The notes beneath the pieces were generated by a model. It made no database searches. It was not told where the DNA came from and saw only the letters and a program-made list of their open reading frames with translations. A stretch of 64,000 nt of DNA from Fusobacterium ulcerans (GTDB lineage Bacteria; Fusobacteriota; Fusobacteriia; Fusobacteriales; Fusobacteriaceae). Numbering within the stretch: position 1 is the first letter of the stretch; every line of letters begins with the position of its first letter. The stretch covers positions 1,690,282 through 1,754,281 of the forward strand of contig NZ_CP028105.1 in NCBI RefSeq assembly GCF_003019675.1, in the 5' to 3' direction. Of this stretch, positions 15,992-24,045 are shown in pieces. The position numbers were made by a program, and so were the translations under genes.

Positions 15992-16250
15992 AAGAGAATT
16001 AGCAAAGGTATATGTAAAAATGAGCCCCAAAAACATATCAATAGTACAGGCTGTAAAAGAGATAGAAGAATTTCTTGAAACATTGAAAGAATCAATAGCC
16101 TTAGATAATGAGGTAGGATTTCCTAAAAGAGGAGTATTTGAAATCTTGACAAGACAACCAAGAGTAGTGGCTAATCCTGTTACAAGAGAAAGAATGACTG
16201 TATATCCAAAAAAGACAGTAAAATTCAGAGCATCTAAAAAAATAAAATAA
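15984..16250 (+). CDS. HU-like DNA-binding protein
   Basis: An 88-residue HU-superfamily protein. The start MNKRELAKVYVKM resembles the classic HU N-terminus (MNKxELI). The arm region GFPKRGVFEILTRQPRVVANPVTRERMTVYPKKTVKFRASKKIK keeps the VANPVT piece equivalent to the intercalating RNPxTG tip. The frame opens at 15972, but the N-terminal match and a GGTGAT ribosome site choose the ATG at 15984, which overlaps the stop of the preceding HU-like gene and implies translational coupling. The two proteins may form a heterodimer like IHF; that is inference. Confidence 0.82.
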   Translation: MNKRELAKVYVKMSPKNISIVQAVKEIEEFLETLKESIALDNEVGFPKRGVFEILTRQPRVVANPVTRERMTVYPKKTVKFRASKKIK

Positions 16251-16253
16251 CTA

Positions 16254-16290
16254 AAAGGACTATCTGTTGTAACTAGATAGTCCTTTTTAT
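16254..16290. terminator. Bidirectional terminator between the HU-like genes and merR
   Basis: AAAGGACTATCT pairs perfectly with AGATAGTCCTTT (16254-16265 and 16274-16285), with Ts on one side and As on the other, serving the converging HU-like operon and merR. Confidence 0.88.
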
Positions 16291-16294
16291 ATAA

Positions 16295-16723
16295 TTAAAG
16301 TTCATTATTTAAAATTTTATTTGCCAGTTCTTCACGGTCAGCTTCGCACATATTTAATACTCCAGTATTTAAAGCATTTTCATAAAGATCAATCTTATAA
16401 TTAATTGTTTTTAAAGTCTTTTGAAGTGCTGCAATCTGACTTTCTACAGTTGCTTTACGCTCTAAAAATAAAGCATGACGTCTTTGAACTGAAGCAAATC
16501 CTTCTTCACACCAATCAATGTACAGCTTAATATCTTTCAGCGACATTCCAGTAGCTTTAAGACATTCTATTGTATTTAACATTATAAAATTTTTGGTACT
16601 AAAGATACGTCTTCCATTTACATCTCTTTCTATAGGCAGTAAGCCTTCATTATCATAATAACGGAGTGTATGAGTAGTTGTATTTAATTTTTTTGCAGCT
16701 TCTCCAATACTTAGGTTTATCAT
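16295..16723 (-). CDS. MerR-family transcriptional regulator
   Basis: A 142-residue MerR-family activator. The DNA-binding domain reads LSIGEAAKKLNTTTHTLRYYDNEGLLPIERDVNGRRIF (residues 4-41), then ECLKATGMSLKDIKLYIDWCEEG and a long dimerisation coiled coil. It lacks the metal-binding Cys pairs of CueR/ZntR and has one Cys in the hinge (DWCEEG, near residue 72) plus one near the C-terminus, closer in style to the AdhR/NmlR group that answers to aldehydes and other electrophiles. Three promoters in this window with 19-bp spacers (3030-3060, 8302-8332, 16815-16845) are its likely targets. A minus-strand promoter (TTGACA-N17-TACCAT, 16775-16803) and AAGGAGGGGG serve it. Confidence 0.9.
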   Translation of the reverse strand: MINLSIGEAAKKLNTTTHTLRYYDNEGLLPIERDVNGRRIFSTKNFIMLNTIECLKATGMSLKDIKLYIDWCEEGFASVQRRHALFLERKATVESQIAALQKTLKTINYKIDLYENALNTGVLNMCEADREELANKILNNEL

Positions 16724-16774
16724 GTTACCCCCTCCTTATAAACAAATTTATTTATCTATAATAAATTTGCTTGT

Positions 16775-16803
16775 ATGGTATCATAAAAAAAACTTAGTGT
16801 CAA
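16775..16803 (-). promoter_or_regulatory. Candidate merR promoter
   Basis: On the minus strand TTGACA (16798-16803), 17-bp spacer, TACCAT (16775-16780). It is divergent from the MerR-type promoter at 16815-16845. Confidence 0.45.
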
Positions 16804-16814
16804 TTAGAAAAAAC

Positions 16815-16845
16815 TTGCTATAGACTTAACTCTAAGTGATATACT
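16815..16845 (+). promoter_or_regulatory. MerR-family-type promoter with no gene in front of it
   Basis: -35 TTGCTA (16815-16820), 19-bp spacer with the dyad ACTTAACTCTAAGT, -10 TATACT (16840-16845). It fires away from merR. The only thing downstream before a terminator at 16893-16916 is about 45 non-coding bases. Confidence 0.7.
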
Positions 16846-16851
16846 ACTAAT

Positions 16852-16916
16852 ATTGAAATAAATATTTCTATAAAAATATTTGTGATAAGTTTGGAGCCCT
16901 TCTAGGCTCTTTTTTC
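16852..16916 (+). ncRNA. Possible short transcript between the orphan promoter and a terminator
   Basis: A start about 7 bases after the -10 would give an RNA of about 60 bases, with an AT-rich hairpin (AAATATTT-CTAT-AAAAATATTT, about 16860-16881) and the terminal GAGCC/GGCTC hairpin plus T-run. It has no open frame with a ribosome site. It could be a small RNA, or the leftover leader of a deleted target gene. Confidence 0.35.
16893..16916 (+). terminator. Short rho-independent terminator
   Basis: GAGCC (16894-16898) pairs with GGCTC (16905-16909), followed by TTTTTTT. Confidence 0.65.
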
Positions 16917-17024
16917 ATATTTAAACTGAAAAACAGGAATATTTTATAAAAAAAATTCAAGAATATGATATAATATAAAATTGAAGATAGAGAAAGAATA
17001 AAATTATTAATGAAGGAGAGACAG

Positions 17025-17645
17025 ATGAAGGTAGATTTACATTTACATGATAATAAATATTCTTCAGATAGTCATGTGTCAATAGAGGAAATTATAAAAG
17101 AAGCCCGAATAAAAGGATTAGATGGAATTGCCCTTACAAACCATGAGAGTACTGATGTAAGAAAAGAGATTGAGGAATTGGTTCAGAAATATGATTTTCC
17201 AATTTTTCCCGGAGTAGAATATCTGACTAAAGATGGAGATATAGTTGCATTTGGAATTGATGAACTTCCAGAGGAACAGATGACAGCTCAGGAATTTATA
17301 GATTATGTAGCTAAAGCAGGAGGAACTTGCACTGCTGCTCATCCATACAGAACAAATAATAGAGGACTGGAAGATAAGCTTAACATAGTAAAAGGACTTA
17401 CAGCCATTGAAGGATATAATGGAAGCACAAGTGAATATCATAATGGTCTGGCTGTAGCAACTGCAAAAAAACTTGGAATACAGGTTCTTGGATCAAGTGA
17501 TGCTCATGTAAAGGAAAAAGTGGGGGTATTTGCTACTCTTCTTCCGTATAGAGTAAACAATGTAAAAGAACTTATAGAAGCTTTGAAAACTAATAAGTGT
17601 AAGCCGTTAGTATATAAAAACAATAAATATGAAGTAATAGAATAA
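17025..17645 (+). CDS. PHP-domain metal-dependent phosphoesterase
   Basis: A 206-residue stand-alone PHP-domain protein, a family of metal-dependent phosphoesterases related to histidinol phosphatase and the polymerase PHP domain. Metal ligands are visible: DLHLHDNKYSSDSH at 4-17, the His of LTNHES near 48, GVEY near 70 (Glu), HPYR near 112 and GSSDAH near 162. A frame opens at 17010, but AAGGAGAG between the two ATGs places the start at 17025. It lies 19 bases before the ABC substrate-binding gene and probably forms its operon, which suggests that it handles a phosphorylated compound brought in by the transporter. The true substrate is unknown. Confidence 0.87.
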   Translation: MKVDLHLHDNKYSSDSHVSIEEIIKEARIKGLDGIALTNHESTDVRKEIEELVQKYDFPIFPGVEYLTKDGDIVAFGIDELPEEQMTAQEFIDYVAKAGGTCTAAHPYRTNNRGLEDKLNIVKGLTAIEGYNGSTSEYHNGLAVATAKKLGIQVLGSSDAHVKEKVGVFATLLPYRVNNVKELIEALKTNKCKPLVYKNNKYEVIE

Positions 17646-17664
17646 ATAAAAATAGGAGGAATTT

Positions 17665-18657
17665 ATGAAAAAAACATCATTGTTATCTGCAATTTTTATG
17701 CTTGTTTTAAGTATTAATATATTTGCAGAGGGAAGTCTTAAAGTAGTAGCAGCATATGGAGGGAAAGAAAAAATATTTCAGCAGTTTACTAAGGATACTG
17801 GAATAAAGGTAGATTTTATAGATATGTCATCTGGAGAGGTTTTATCAAAGCTACAGGCTGAAAATGGAAAGCCATCAGCTGATGTATGGTTTGGTGGAGG
17901 ACTGGACAGTTTTATTACTGCTAAAAATAAAGGACTTTTGGAAAAATATATTTCACCAGAAATGGCTGAAGTACCTTTGAAATATAGAGACAAAGATGGA
18001 CATTGGTCAGGAGTTTCTTTAGTTCTTGTAGGATTTATGGTAAATAATGAAATATTAGCAGATAAAAAATTAGATGCCCCTAAAACTTGGGCAGATTTGA
18101 CAAAGCCTGAATACAGAGATGAAGTTATCATGGCTAATCCTGCTATTTCAGGAACTAACTATGCATTGGTAGATAATCTTATCCAAGAACTTGGAGAAGA
18201 TAAAGCATGGGAATATTTTGAAGCATTAAATAAAAATGTACCTTTCTTGGCTAAAAGAGGAGGAGAGCCTCCAATGAAAGTTACTACAGGAGAATTTGGT
18301 GTAGCTGTAATTCCTATGTCGGGAGAGTTTATATTAATGGAAGGAAAATATCCTGTAACAACTATTTATCCAGAGGATATGATTCCTTGGGTTCCAGCAG
18401 GTATGGCAATCTTTAAAAATGCAGAAAATTTGCCTGAAGCTAAAAAATTCGTAGACTGGGCATTATCAGAAAAAGGACAGATAGCTATCAGAGATGAAGA
18501 TCCTAGAGCTATGGTTAGAAATGGTGTTAAGACGCCTGAAAGTATAAAGACTATTGACATGGACAAATTAATCAATATTGATATTGATAGATTGGGAAAT
18601 GAGAGAGAAAAGGTTTTAAATGAATGGAATAAAAGATTTGGAAATAAAGCAAAATAA
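17665..18657 (+). CDS. ABC transporter substrate-binding protein (Fe3+/organophosphate type)
   Basis: A 330-residue periplasmic binding protein of the AfuA/FbpA/aminoethylphosphonate class. A signal peptide covers residues 1-21 (FAEGSLKVV follows). Family features: VVAAYGGKEKIFQQFTKDTGIKV at the start of the first lobe, GKPSADVWFGGG near 70, PKTWADLTKPEY near 145 and the closing-lobe PWVPAGMAIFKNAEN near 245. The conserved tyrosines of true ferric-binding proteins are not evident, so an anionic ligand (hexose phosphate, phosphonate) is as likely as iron. It shares an operon with a PHP phosphoesterase, a fused permease and an ATPase, and overlaps the permease gene by 38 bases. Confidence 0.88.
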   Translation: MKKTSLLSAIFMLVLSINIFAEGSLKVVAAYGGKEKIFQQFTKDTGIKVDFIDMSSGEVLSKLQAENGKPSADVWFGGGLDSFITAKNKGLLEKYISPEMAEVPLKYRDKDGHWSGVSLVLVGFMVNNEILADKKLDAPKTWADLTKPEYRDEVIMANPAISGTNYALVDNLIQELGEDKAWEYFEALNKNVPFLAKRGGEPPMKVTTGEFGVAVIPMSGEFILMEGKYPVTTIYPEDMIPWVPAGMAIFKNAENLPEAKKFVDWALSEKGQIAIRDEDPRAMVRNGVKTPESIKTIDMDKLINIDIDRLGNEREKVLNEWNKRFGNKAK

Positions 18658-20251
18658 TTATATATATAATTTTATATTATTTCTAGTTATTAGTGGGGTA
18701 GTACTTTTTTGTTTCTACCCCATTTATAAAATAATAGAAACGAGTTTTTTTGATAATAACACTTTCACATTAAAATTCTATAGAGGTATTTTCAGTGAAA
18801 ATTATATTCTGCTGAAAAATACATTGATGACTTCAACTGTATCAGCTGGAGTATCTTCTATATGTGGAGCTGTTATAGCTTTTTATATGATTTTTTCAGG
18901 GAAAAGAATTAAAAGTTTTTTCTATTATTTGCTGATGCTTACTATGATATCACCTCCTTTTATTTTTGGTATATCATATATTATGCTCTTTGGGAGAAGA
19001 GGGCTCATTACATACAGAATTTTAGGATTACATACAAATCCCTATGGACTCCAAGGAATTATATTATTACAGATTATAGGAGAAATTTCTTTTGCTGCTT
19101 TTATGCTCTATGAAATATTTAAGAATATTGATTATAATCTGATTGCAGTATCAAGATCTTTGGGAGCTTCTCCATGGGAAACTGTAAAGAGAGTTGTTTT
19201 TCCCTTATCAGTTCCAGCACTTATAGGAACATTTTTTATTTTATTTACAAAGAATCTGGCAGATTTTGGAAGTGCTGTCATCATTGGTGGAAGACATAGC
19301 ACACTGGCAACAGAAGCATATTTGACTGTAATTGGTGAAGGAAATATGCCCAAAGCAGCAGCTATGACACTGCTCCTTATTTTACCTGCACTTTTAGCAT
19401 TCTGGCTCTACAGAAAAGTTTTAATTAAAAATCTAAATCTGGCTTCTGATATAAAAGGGAGCGGATTAAAAAATATATCATTTAAACTTCCATTTTGGGT
19501 AAAAACTATTTTAGGAATAACAGCATGGTTTTTCTTTTTAATTATGCTTTTACAATATTCAGCCATATTTTTTTCAGGATTCTATAATTATACTTCTAAA
19601 GGGATAGAATTTACTCTTGAATATTTAGAAAGATTTCAATTATCTGCTTTGAAAGTATTTTTAAGAAGTATAATATATGCTTTTATAGCTGGGATTCTCT
19701 CATCAGTTATAGGGATTTTAATCTCTTATTACAACAAAAACAGAGATAATAAATTTATGCAGATTATTGAATTTTTTGCCAGCCTTCCATATATTATTCC
19801 GGGGACATTTTTCGGATTGGGATATATACTGGCTTTTAATAGGGGAATACTTACTTTAACAGGAACAGCTGCTATAGTTATATTGAACTGTACTTTTAGG
19901 CAGATAAGTATAGGAGCAAAGGCTGGAGATTCGATTTTAACTAAACTTAATTCCAATATAGAAAAAGCAGCTAAAGATTTAGGAGCTCCTAAAATCAGAA
20001 TATTATTAGATATAATATTTCCTGCATTGAGACCAGCTTTTCTAATTTCTTTTATCAACTGCTTTATTGCTACTATGACTACAATAGGGGCTATTATTTT
20101 CCTGATTTCTCCAGGAACTAATGTTGCTACAGTTGTACTCTTTACTCATGTAGCACAGGGAGAATATGGACTGGCTTCTATAACAGCACTGGCTATAACT
20201 ATTGTTACTTTTTCTTTGAATATTGCAGTTTACAGATTTTTGAAAAAATAG
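18620..20251 (+). CDS. ABC transporter permease, fused two-module (FbpB-like)
   Basis: A 543-residue inner-membrane permease made of two homologous permease modules in one chain, as in FbpB/AfuB. About twelve membrane spans are seen. Each half has an EAA-type loop that contacts the ATPase: SRSLGASPWETVKRVVFPLSVPAL near residue 175 and AAKDLGAPKIRILLDIIFPALRPA near residue 450. It probably forms the whole channel with a dimer of the ATPase encoded next. The start overlaps the end of the binding-protein gene by 38 bases; AAAAGG lies upstream of the ATG. Ligand as discussed for the binding protein. Confidence 0.9.
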   Translation: MNGIKDLEIKQNNYIYNFILFLVISGVVLFCFYPIYKIIETSFFDNNTFTLKFYRGIFSENYILLKNTLMTSTVSAGVSSICGAVIAFYMIFSGKRIKSFFYYLLMLTMISPPFIFGISYIMLFGRRGLITYRILGLHTNPYGLQGIILLQIIGEISFAAFMLYEIFKNIDYNLIAVSRSLGASPWETVKRVVFPLSVPALIGTFFILFTKNLADFGSAVIIGGRHSTLATEAYLTVIGEGNMPKAAAMTLLLILPALLAFWLYRKVLIKNLNLASDIKGSGLKNISFKLPFWVKTILGITAWFFFLIMLLQYSAIFFSGFYNYTSKGIEFTLEYLERFQLSALKVFLRSIIYAFIAGILSSVIGILISYYNKNRDNKFMQIIEFFASLPYIIPGTFFGLGYILAFNRGILTLTGTAAIVILNCTFRQISIGAKAGDSILTKLNSNIEKAAKDLGAPKIRILLDIIFPALRPAFLISFINCFIATMTTIGAIIFLISPGTNVATVVLFTHVAQGEYGLASITALAITIVTFSLNIAVYRFLKK

Positions 20252-20271
20252 AGTGAAAAGAGTGATGAAAA

Positions 20272-21198
20272 ATGTATTTAAAAATTGAAAATATAAGAAA
20301 AATGTTTGATAAAACCAGAGGGATAAAGGATATAAATTTTTCAATAGAAAAAGGAGAATTGATATCTTTTTTAGGACCGAGCGGCTGTGGGAAAACAACT
20401 CTTTTAAATATAATAGGAGGATTTATTCAGCCTGAAACTGGAAAAATATATCTTGAAGGTGAAGAGATTACTAATTTTCCACCTGAAATAAGAAATATAT
20501 CTACAGTTTTTCAAAATTATGCTCTTTTTCCTCATATGAATGTTATTGAAAATATAAAGTATGGACTTAAATATAAAAAAATATCTAAAAAAGAGCAGGA
20601 AGATTTAGCTCAGGAGTATCTAAAAATAGTAGGATTGGAAGGATATGAAAAAGTGTCTATTCATGAATTAAGTGGAGGGCAGCAGCAGAGAGTTGCTTTA
20701 GCCAGAGCCTTAGTTCTGCATCCTAAGCTTCTTTTATTGGATGAGCCTTTCAGCAATCTCGATGCAAAATTAAAGATAAATATGAGAGAGGAGCTGAAAC
20801 AGCTTCAGAAAAAACTGAATATAAGTATGATATTTGTAACTCATGATCAAGAGGAAGCTTTGAGCCTTTCTGATAAAATAGTAGTTATGAATATGGGAGA
20901 GATCATACAAATTGGAACACCAGAGGAAATATATTATAATCCAGCAAATGATTATGTAGCTGATTTTATAGGAAAAGCAAATTTTATTATGAAAGATGGG
21001 AAAAAATCTCTGCTGCGTCCAGAGGATATTTCTATGAAAAAGTCAGAAAATGGTGACTGGATAATTGTTTCAAAAGAATTTATGGGAGCTCATACAATTT
21101 TTAAAATAAAAAAAGCTCAAGATGAATTGTATGCAAGTATTCAGGGAGAAGAAAGTAAAGATTTCAAGATAAATGAGAGAGTTGAAATCATGTATTAA
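20272..21198 (+). CDS. ABC transporter ATP-binding protein (Fe3+/phosphonate type)
   Basis: A 308-residue ATPase that energises the preceding permease. Walker A GPSGCGKTT near residue 36, Q-loop VFQNYALFPHM, signature LSGGQQQRVALARAL near residue 134, Walker B LLLLDEPFSNLDAKL and switch His in FVTHDQEEAL. A C-terminal TOBE-like domain follows (LLRPEDISM near residue 247), as in FbpC/PotA types, though it is short. It lies 20 bases after the permease gene. A 44-base gap with a fresh ribosome site leads to the small Cys-rich gene. Confidence 0.92.
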   Translation: MYLKIENIRKMFDKTRGIKDINFSIEKGELISFLGPSGCGKTTLLNIIGGFIQPETGKIYLEGEEITNFPPEIRNISTVFQNYALFPHMNVIENIKYGLKYKKISKKEQEDLAQEYLKIVGLEGYEKVSIHELSGGQQQRVALARALVLHPKLLLLDEPFSNLDAKLKINMREELKQLQKKLNISMIFVTHDQEEALSLSDKIVVMNMGEIIQIGTPEEIYYNPANDYVADFIGKANFIMKDGKKSLLRPEDISMKKSENGDWIIVSKEFMGAHTIFKIKKAQDELYASIQGEESKDFKINERVEIMY

Positions 21199-21242
21199 AA
21201 TTTGAGGAAATTAAAATAATATAAGTTAAGGAGGGAAGTTCT

Positions 21243-21461
21243 ATGAATCCAAAGGAATTTTGCAGCTGTACAGATCATAAATGTCCTTTTAATCCAGTTA
21301 ATCATGATAAAGGGTGCGATTTATGTATATCAAAATGTTTAAAATTAAATGAAATACCATCATGTTTTTTCAAAAAAATCTCAACTGAAAGACCAGAAAA
21401 TGAAGATTATACATTTAAAGGATTTGCTGATTTTACAATGAAGCATTGGAAAAAAGATTAG
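21243..21461 (+). CDS. Small Cys-rich protein, DUF6485-like
   Basis: A 72-residue protein with eight cysteines, spaced C-x-C-x5-C in CSCTDHKCPFNP, then GCDLCISKCLKLNEIPSCFFKK. The pattern resembles the small DUF6485 family (from memory). The cysteines suggest metal or Fe-S binding. No membrane span or signal peptide. AGGAGGG precedes the ATG. It lies between an ABC transporter and a flavodoxin, and such small proteins often accompany flavodoxins or cofactor enzymes in anaerobes; the function is unknown. Confidence 0.75.
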   Translation: MNPKEFCSCTDHKCPFNPVNHDKGCDLCISKCLKLNEIPSCFFKKISTERPENEDYTFKGFADFTMKHWKKD

Positions 21462-21475
21462 ATGGAGGGATAATT

Positions 21476-21958
21476 ATGGAAAATAAGGTATTGGTTGTTT
21501 ATTTTACTTGGAGTGGAACTTCAAAAATAACAGCAGAGATAATGAGAGAAGAATTGAATGCAGATATATTCCAGATTGAAGCAGTAAAAAAATATCCAGA
21601 TAAATATATCCCTTGTGTGGCTCAAGCTGGTGTAGAAAAATTTAAAAAGGAAAGACCTCAGCTGAAAGCAGAAGCAGAAAATATTTCTGATTATGAGAAA
21701 ATAGTATTGGTATTTCCTAACTGGTGGGGAACATTGCCAATGCCAGTATTTTCTTTCTTAGAGAAATATGATTTTACAGGAAAAACAATACTCCCTATCT
21801 GTATGCATGGTGGTGGTGGACTTACTAATACAATAAAGGATTTGAAAAAAGTGTGTCCTGCTGCAAATATCTTAGAGGGAACTCCAATAAAAAAACAAGA
21901 TGCAGAATCAGAAGCAACAAAAGAGATTTTAAAAAGTTTTGCAGATATACTAAAATAA
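21476..21958 (+). CDS. Flavodoxin family protein
   Basis: A 160-residue cytoplasmic flavodoxin-fold protein. FMN-binding loops: YFTWSGTSKITAEIM near 8-22 (phosphate loop), FPNWWGTLPMPVFSFLEKYDF near 80-100 and MHGGGGLTNTI near 110. It belongs to the same broad group as the exported flavodoxin at 10146 but has no signal peptide. A longer frame opens at 21446, overlapping the preceding gene; GGAGGG supports the ATG at 21476. It is the last gene of the PHP-ABC-DUF6485 run, closed by a strong terminator. Confidence 0.87.
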   Translation: MENKVLVVYFTWSGTSKITAEIMREELNADIFQIEAVKKYPDKYIPCVAQAGVEKFKKERPQLKAEAENISDYEKIVLVFPNWWGTLPMPVFSFLEKYDFTGKTILPICMHGGGGLTNTIKDLKKVCPAANILEGTPIKKQDAESEATKEILKSFADILK

Positions 21959-21968
21959 TAAAAAACTG

Positions 21969-21993
21969 AGAACCTTTTATGAGGTTCTTTTTT
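21969..21993 (+). terminator. Terminator of the PHP/ABC/flavodoxin run
   Basis: AGAACCT pairs with AGGTTCT around a 6-base loop (21969-21988), followed by a T-run. Confidence 0.85.
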
Positions 21994-22089
21994 TATATAA
22001 AAAAGATTGTTATAATTTCACCTGATCTGATAGAGAATTTATTATTTGGTTTAATTTTAAAATAAATTAAATAAGGAACTGAAAAACGT

Positions 22090-22190
22090 AATAAATATCA
22101 CAGTATTTATTTGTAAATTAGTATAAAATTTAGAAAGTAATGCCTATTAAATAACAAAATGTATATATTTAGTAGACCAAAATATTTTGG
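22090..22190 (+). promoter_or_regulatory. Candidate control region of the asr-nar-Mo operon
   Basis: Two palindromes lie upstream of asrA: AATAAATA-TCACAG-TATTTATT (22090-22111) and the perfect 14-bp CCAAAATATTTTGG (22177-22190). A possible -10 TATAAA lies at 22122-22127 without a good -35, which would fit an activator-dependent promoter with the first palindrome at the -35 region. The Crp/Fnr-type regulator at the end of the operon is the natural candidate to bind the 22-bp dyad. No measured start exists here. Confidence 0.4.
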
Positions 22191-22230
22191 AGTTAATTAA
22201 ATTTTAAATAAAATAGAAAAGGGTGAGCTT

Positions 22231-23238
22231 ATGGGTTATCAATTATTAACAACAGATCTTGATAAAGTTTTACTGTCTTTATCTGAAGAGTATGATGTTT
22301 ATGCACCTAAATTATTTGAAGGAGATGGGTGTTTTTCAGATATTGATGTAGTTCGTTATGGAAAAATAAATTTTTTAAATGAAATAGTTTTTGATCAAAA
22401 ATCAGACTACTCATTTAAAGAAATTCTTACTCCTATTTCAGAGACATTATTTTACTTTACAGAAGATGAAGCAATTGTACCAAAAGAAAGAAAAAAAGGA
22501 GCAGTAGTATTTTTAAGAGCTTGTGATTTAAACGCATTAAAAAGATTAGATGATATTTATTTACATAATGGAGCAGAAGATTTTTATTATAAGAGGCTTC
22601 GTGGAAATACAAAGTTTATATTAATGGAATGTAAGGAATCTTTTGAAACATGTTTTTGTGTGAGTATGGGAACAAATAAGGCAGATAATTATGATGCCTA
22701 TATATCTGTTAAATACGGCAAGGCATACATAGACTGCAAATGGGATAAATTAACAGATCTTATTAAAAAAGAAAAAAATGAACAGACAGATGTTCAACCT
22801 GAATTTGTAAAAGAAAATAATGTAAAGGTGACAGTTCCGCAGGAAATAACAAACGAAGTATATGATTTTGATTTATGGAAAGAATATAATGAACGTTGCA
22901 TAGCATGTGGAAGATGTAATTTTGTATGTCCTACATGCACATGTTTTACAATGCAGGATATTTTTTATAAGGATAATAAAAATACAGGTGAAAGACGTAG
23001 AGTATGGGCTTCATGCCATATAGATGGTTATACAGAAATGGCTGGAAACATAAGTTTCCGTAAAACAAAAGGAGAAAGAATGCGTTTTAAAGTTCTTCAT
23101 AAAGTTCATGATTTTAAAAAGCGTTTTGGTTATAACATGTGTACTGGCTGTGGAAGATGTGATCAAGTATGTCCAGAATATATTTCCTTTTCAAATTGCA
23201 TCAATAAACTGAATCAAAAAATAGAAGAGGTGAAATAA
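22231..23238 (+). CDS. asrA: Anaerobic sulfite reductase subunit A
   Basis: A 335-residue electron-transfer subunit of the AsrABC siroheme sulfite reductase, which reduces sulfite to sulfide with NADH in the cytoplasm. The N-terminal two-thirds is the AsrA-specific domain (RACDLNALKRLDDIYLHNG near 92). Two [4Fe-4S] motifs follow: CIACGRCNFVCPTCTCF near 224-240 and CTGCGRCDQVCPEY near 307-320. It is first of an eleven-gene run and ends one base before asrB. Name by family pattern and by order with asrB and asrC. Confidence 0.93.
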   Translation: MGYQLLTTDLDKVLLSLSEEYDVYAPKLFEGDGCFSDIDVVRYGKINFLNEIVFDQKSDYSFKEILTPISETLFYFTEDEAIVPKERKKGAVVFLRACDLNALKRLDDIYLHNGAEDFYYKRLRGNTKFILMECKESFETCFCVSMGTNKADNYDAYISVKYGKAYIDCKWDKLTDLIKKEKNEQTDVQPEFVKENNVKVTVPQEITNEVYDFDLWKEYNERCIACGRCNFVCPTCTCFTMQDIFYKDNKNTGERRRVWASCHIDGYTEMAGNISFRKTKGERMRFKVLHKVHDFKKRFGYNMCTGCGRCDQVCPEYISFSNCINKLNQKIEEVK

Positions 23239-23239
23239 T

Positions 23240-24034
23240 ATGAAAAATGAATATATTCCTTTTTTATCTCAAATAACAAATGTTAAAAAACATACAGAAA
23301 TAGAATATACATTTCAAATGGAATATAATAAAAAAGATGTAAAGCCAGGGCAGTTCTTTGAAATTTCTATTCCTAAATTTGGAGAGGCTCCTATATCAGT
23401 AAGTGGTATTGGAGAAAATACAATAGACTTTACTATTAGAAAAGTAGGAAAAGTAACAAATGAAGTATTTGAAAACTATGTTGGAAATAAACTTTTTTTA
23501 AGAGGACCTTATGGAAATGGATTTGATGTAAATAATTATAAAGGAAAGGAAATTATAATTATTGCAGGGGGAACAGGAGTTTCTCCAGTGAGAGGTGTTA
23601 TAGATTACTTTGCACATCATAAAGAGGAAGCTAAGGCAGTAACATTAATTGCTGGATTCAAATCAACAGCAGACATTCTTTTTAAAGAGGATTTTAAATA
23701 TTGGGAAAAAAATATGAATGTTATTCTTACTATTGATAAGGAAGAGGAAGGATATAATGGAAATACAGGTCTGGTAACAAAATATATTCCTGAATTAAAA
23801 ATAAAAGATATAAATAATATTGTTTTTATTGTAGTAGGTCCTCCTATTATGATGAAATTTGCTGTCATAGAAATAAAAAAACTTGGAATATCTGATAAAG
23901 ATATTTGGATTTCTCAGGAAAGAAAGATGTGTTGTGGAATTGGGAAATGTGGTCATTGTAGAATGGGAGATACTTATATATGTTTAGATGGTCCCGTATT
24001 TAATTATGTAGATGGTAAAAACTTAATTGATTAG
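23240..24034 (+). CDS. asrB: Anaerobic sulfite reductase subunit B
   Basis: A 264-residue flavoprotein of the dihydroorotate dehydrogenase electron-transfer (PyrK/FNR-like) family that takes electrons from NADH in the Asr complex. FAD contacts lie around GQFFEISIPKFGEAPISVSG (37-56), the NAD-binding strand is IIIIAGGTGVSPVRGVIDYF near 103, and the C-terminal [2Fe-2S] motif is CCGIGKCGHCRMGDTYIC near 233-250. Length is typical. It follows asrA by one base and precedes asrC by 11. Confidence 0.93.
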   Translation: MKNEYIPFLSQITNVKKHTEIEYTFQMEYNKKDVKPGQFFEISIPKFGEAPISVSGIGENTIDFTIRKVGKVTNEVFENYVGNKLFLRGPYGNGFDVNNYKGKEIIIIAGGTGVSPVRGVIDYFAHHKEEAKAVTLIAGFKSTADILFKEDFKYWEKNMNVILTIDKEEEGYNGNTGLVTKYIPELKIKDINNIVFIVVGPPIMMKFAVIEIKKLGISDKDIWISQERKMCCGIGKCGHCRMGDTYICLDGPVFNYVDGKNLID

Positions 24035-24045
24035 GAGGGGACAGC

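Noticed and set aside
22177-22190. CCAAAATATTTTGG as a definite Fnr or Crp site
   Set aside because: It lacks the TTGAT/TGTGA half-sites; in AT-rich DNA a 14-bp palindrome may be chance, so it is listed only as part of a candidate control region.
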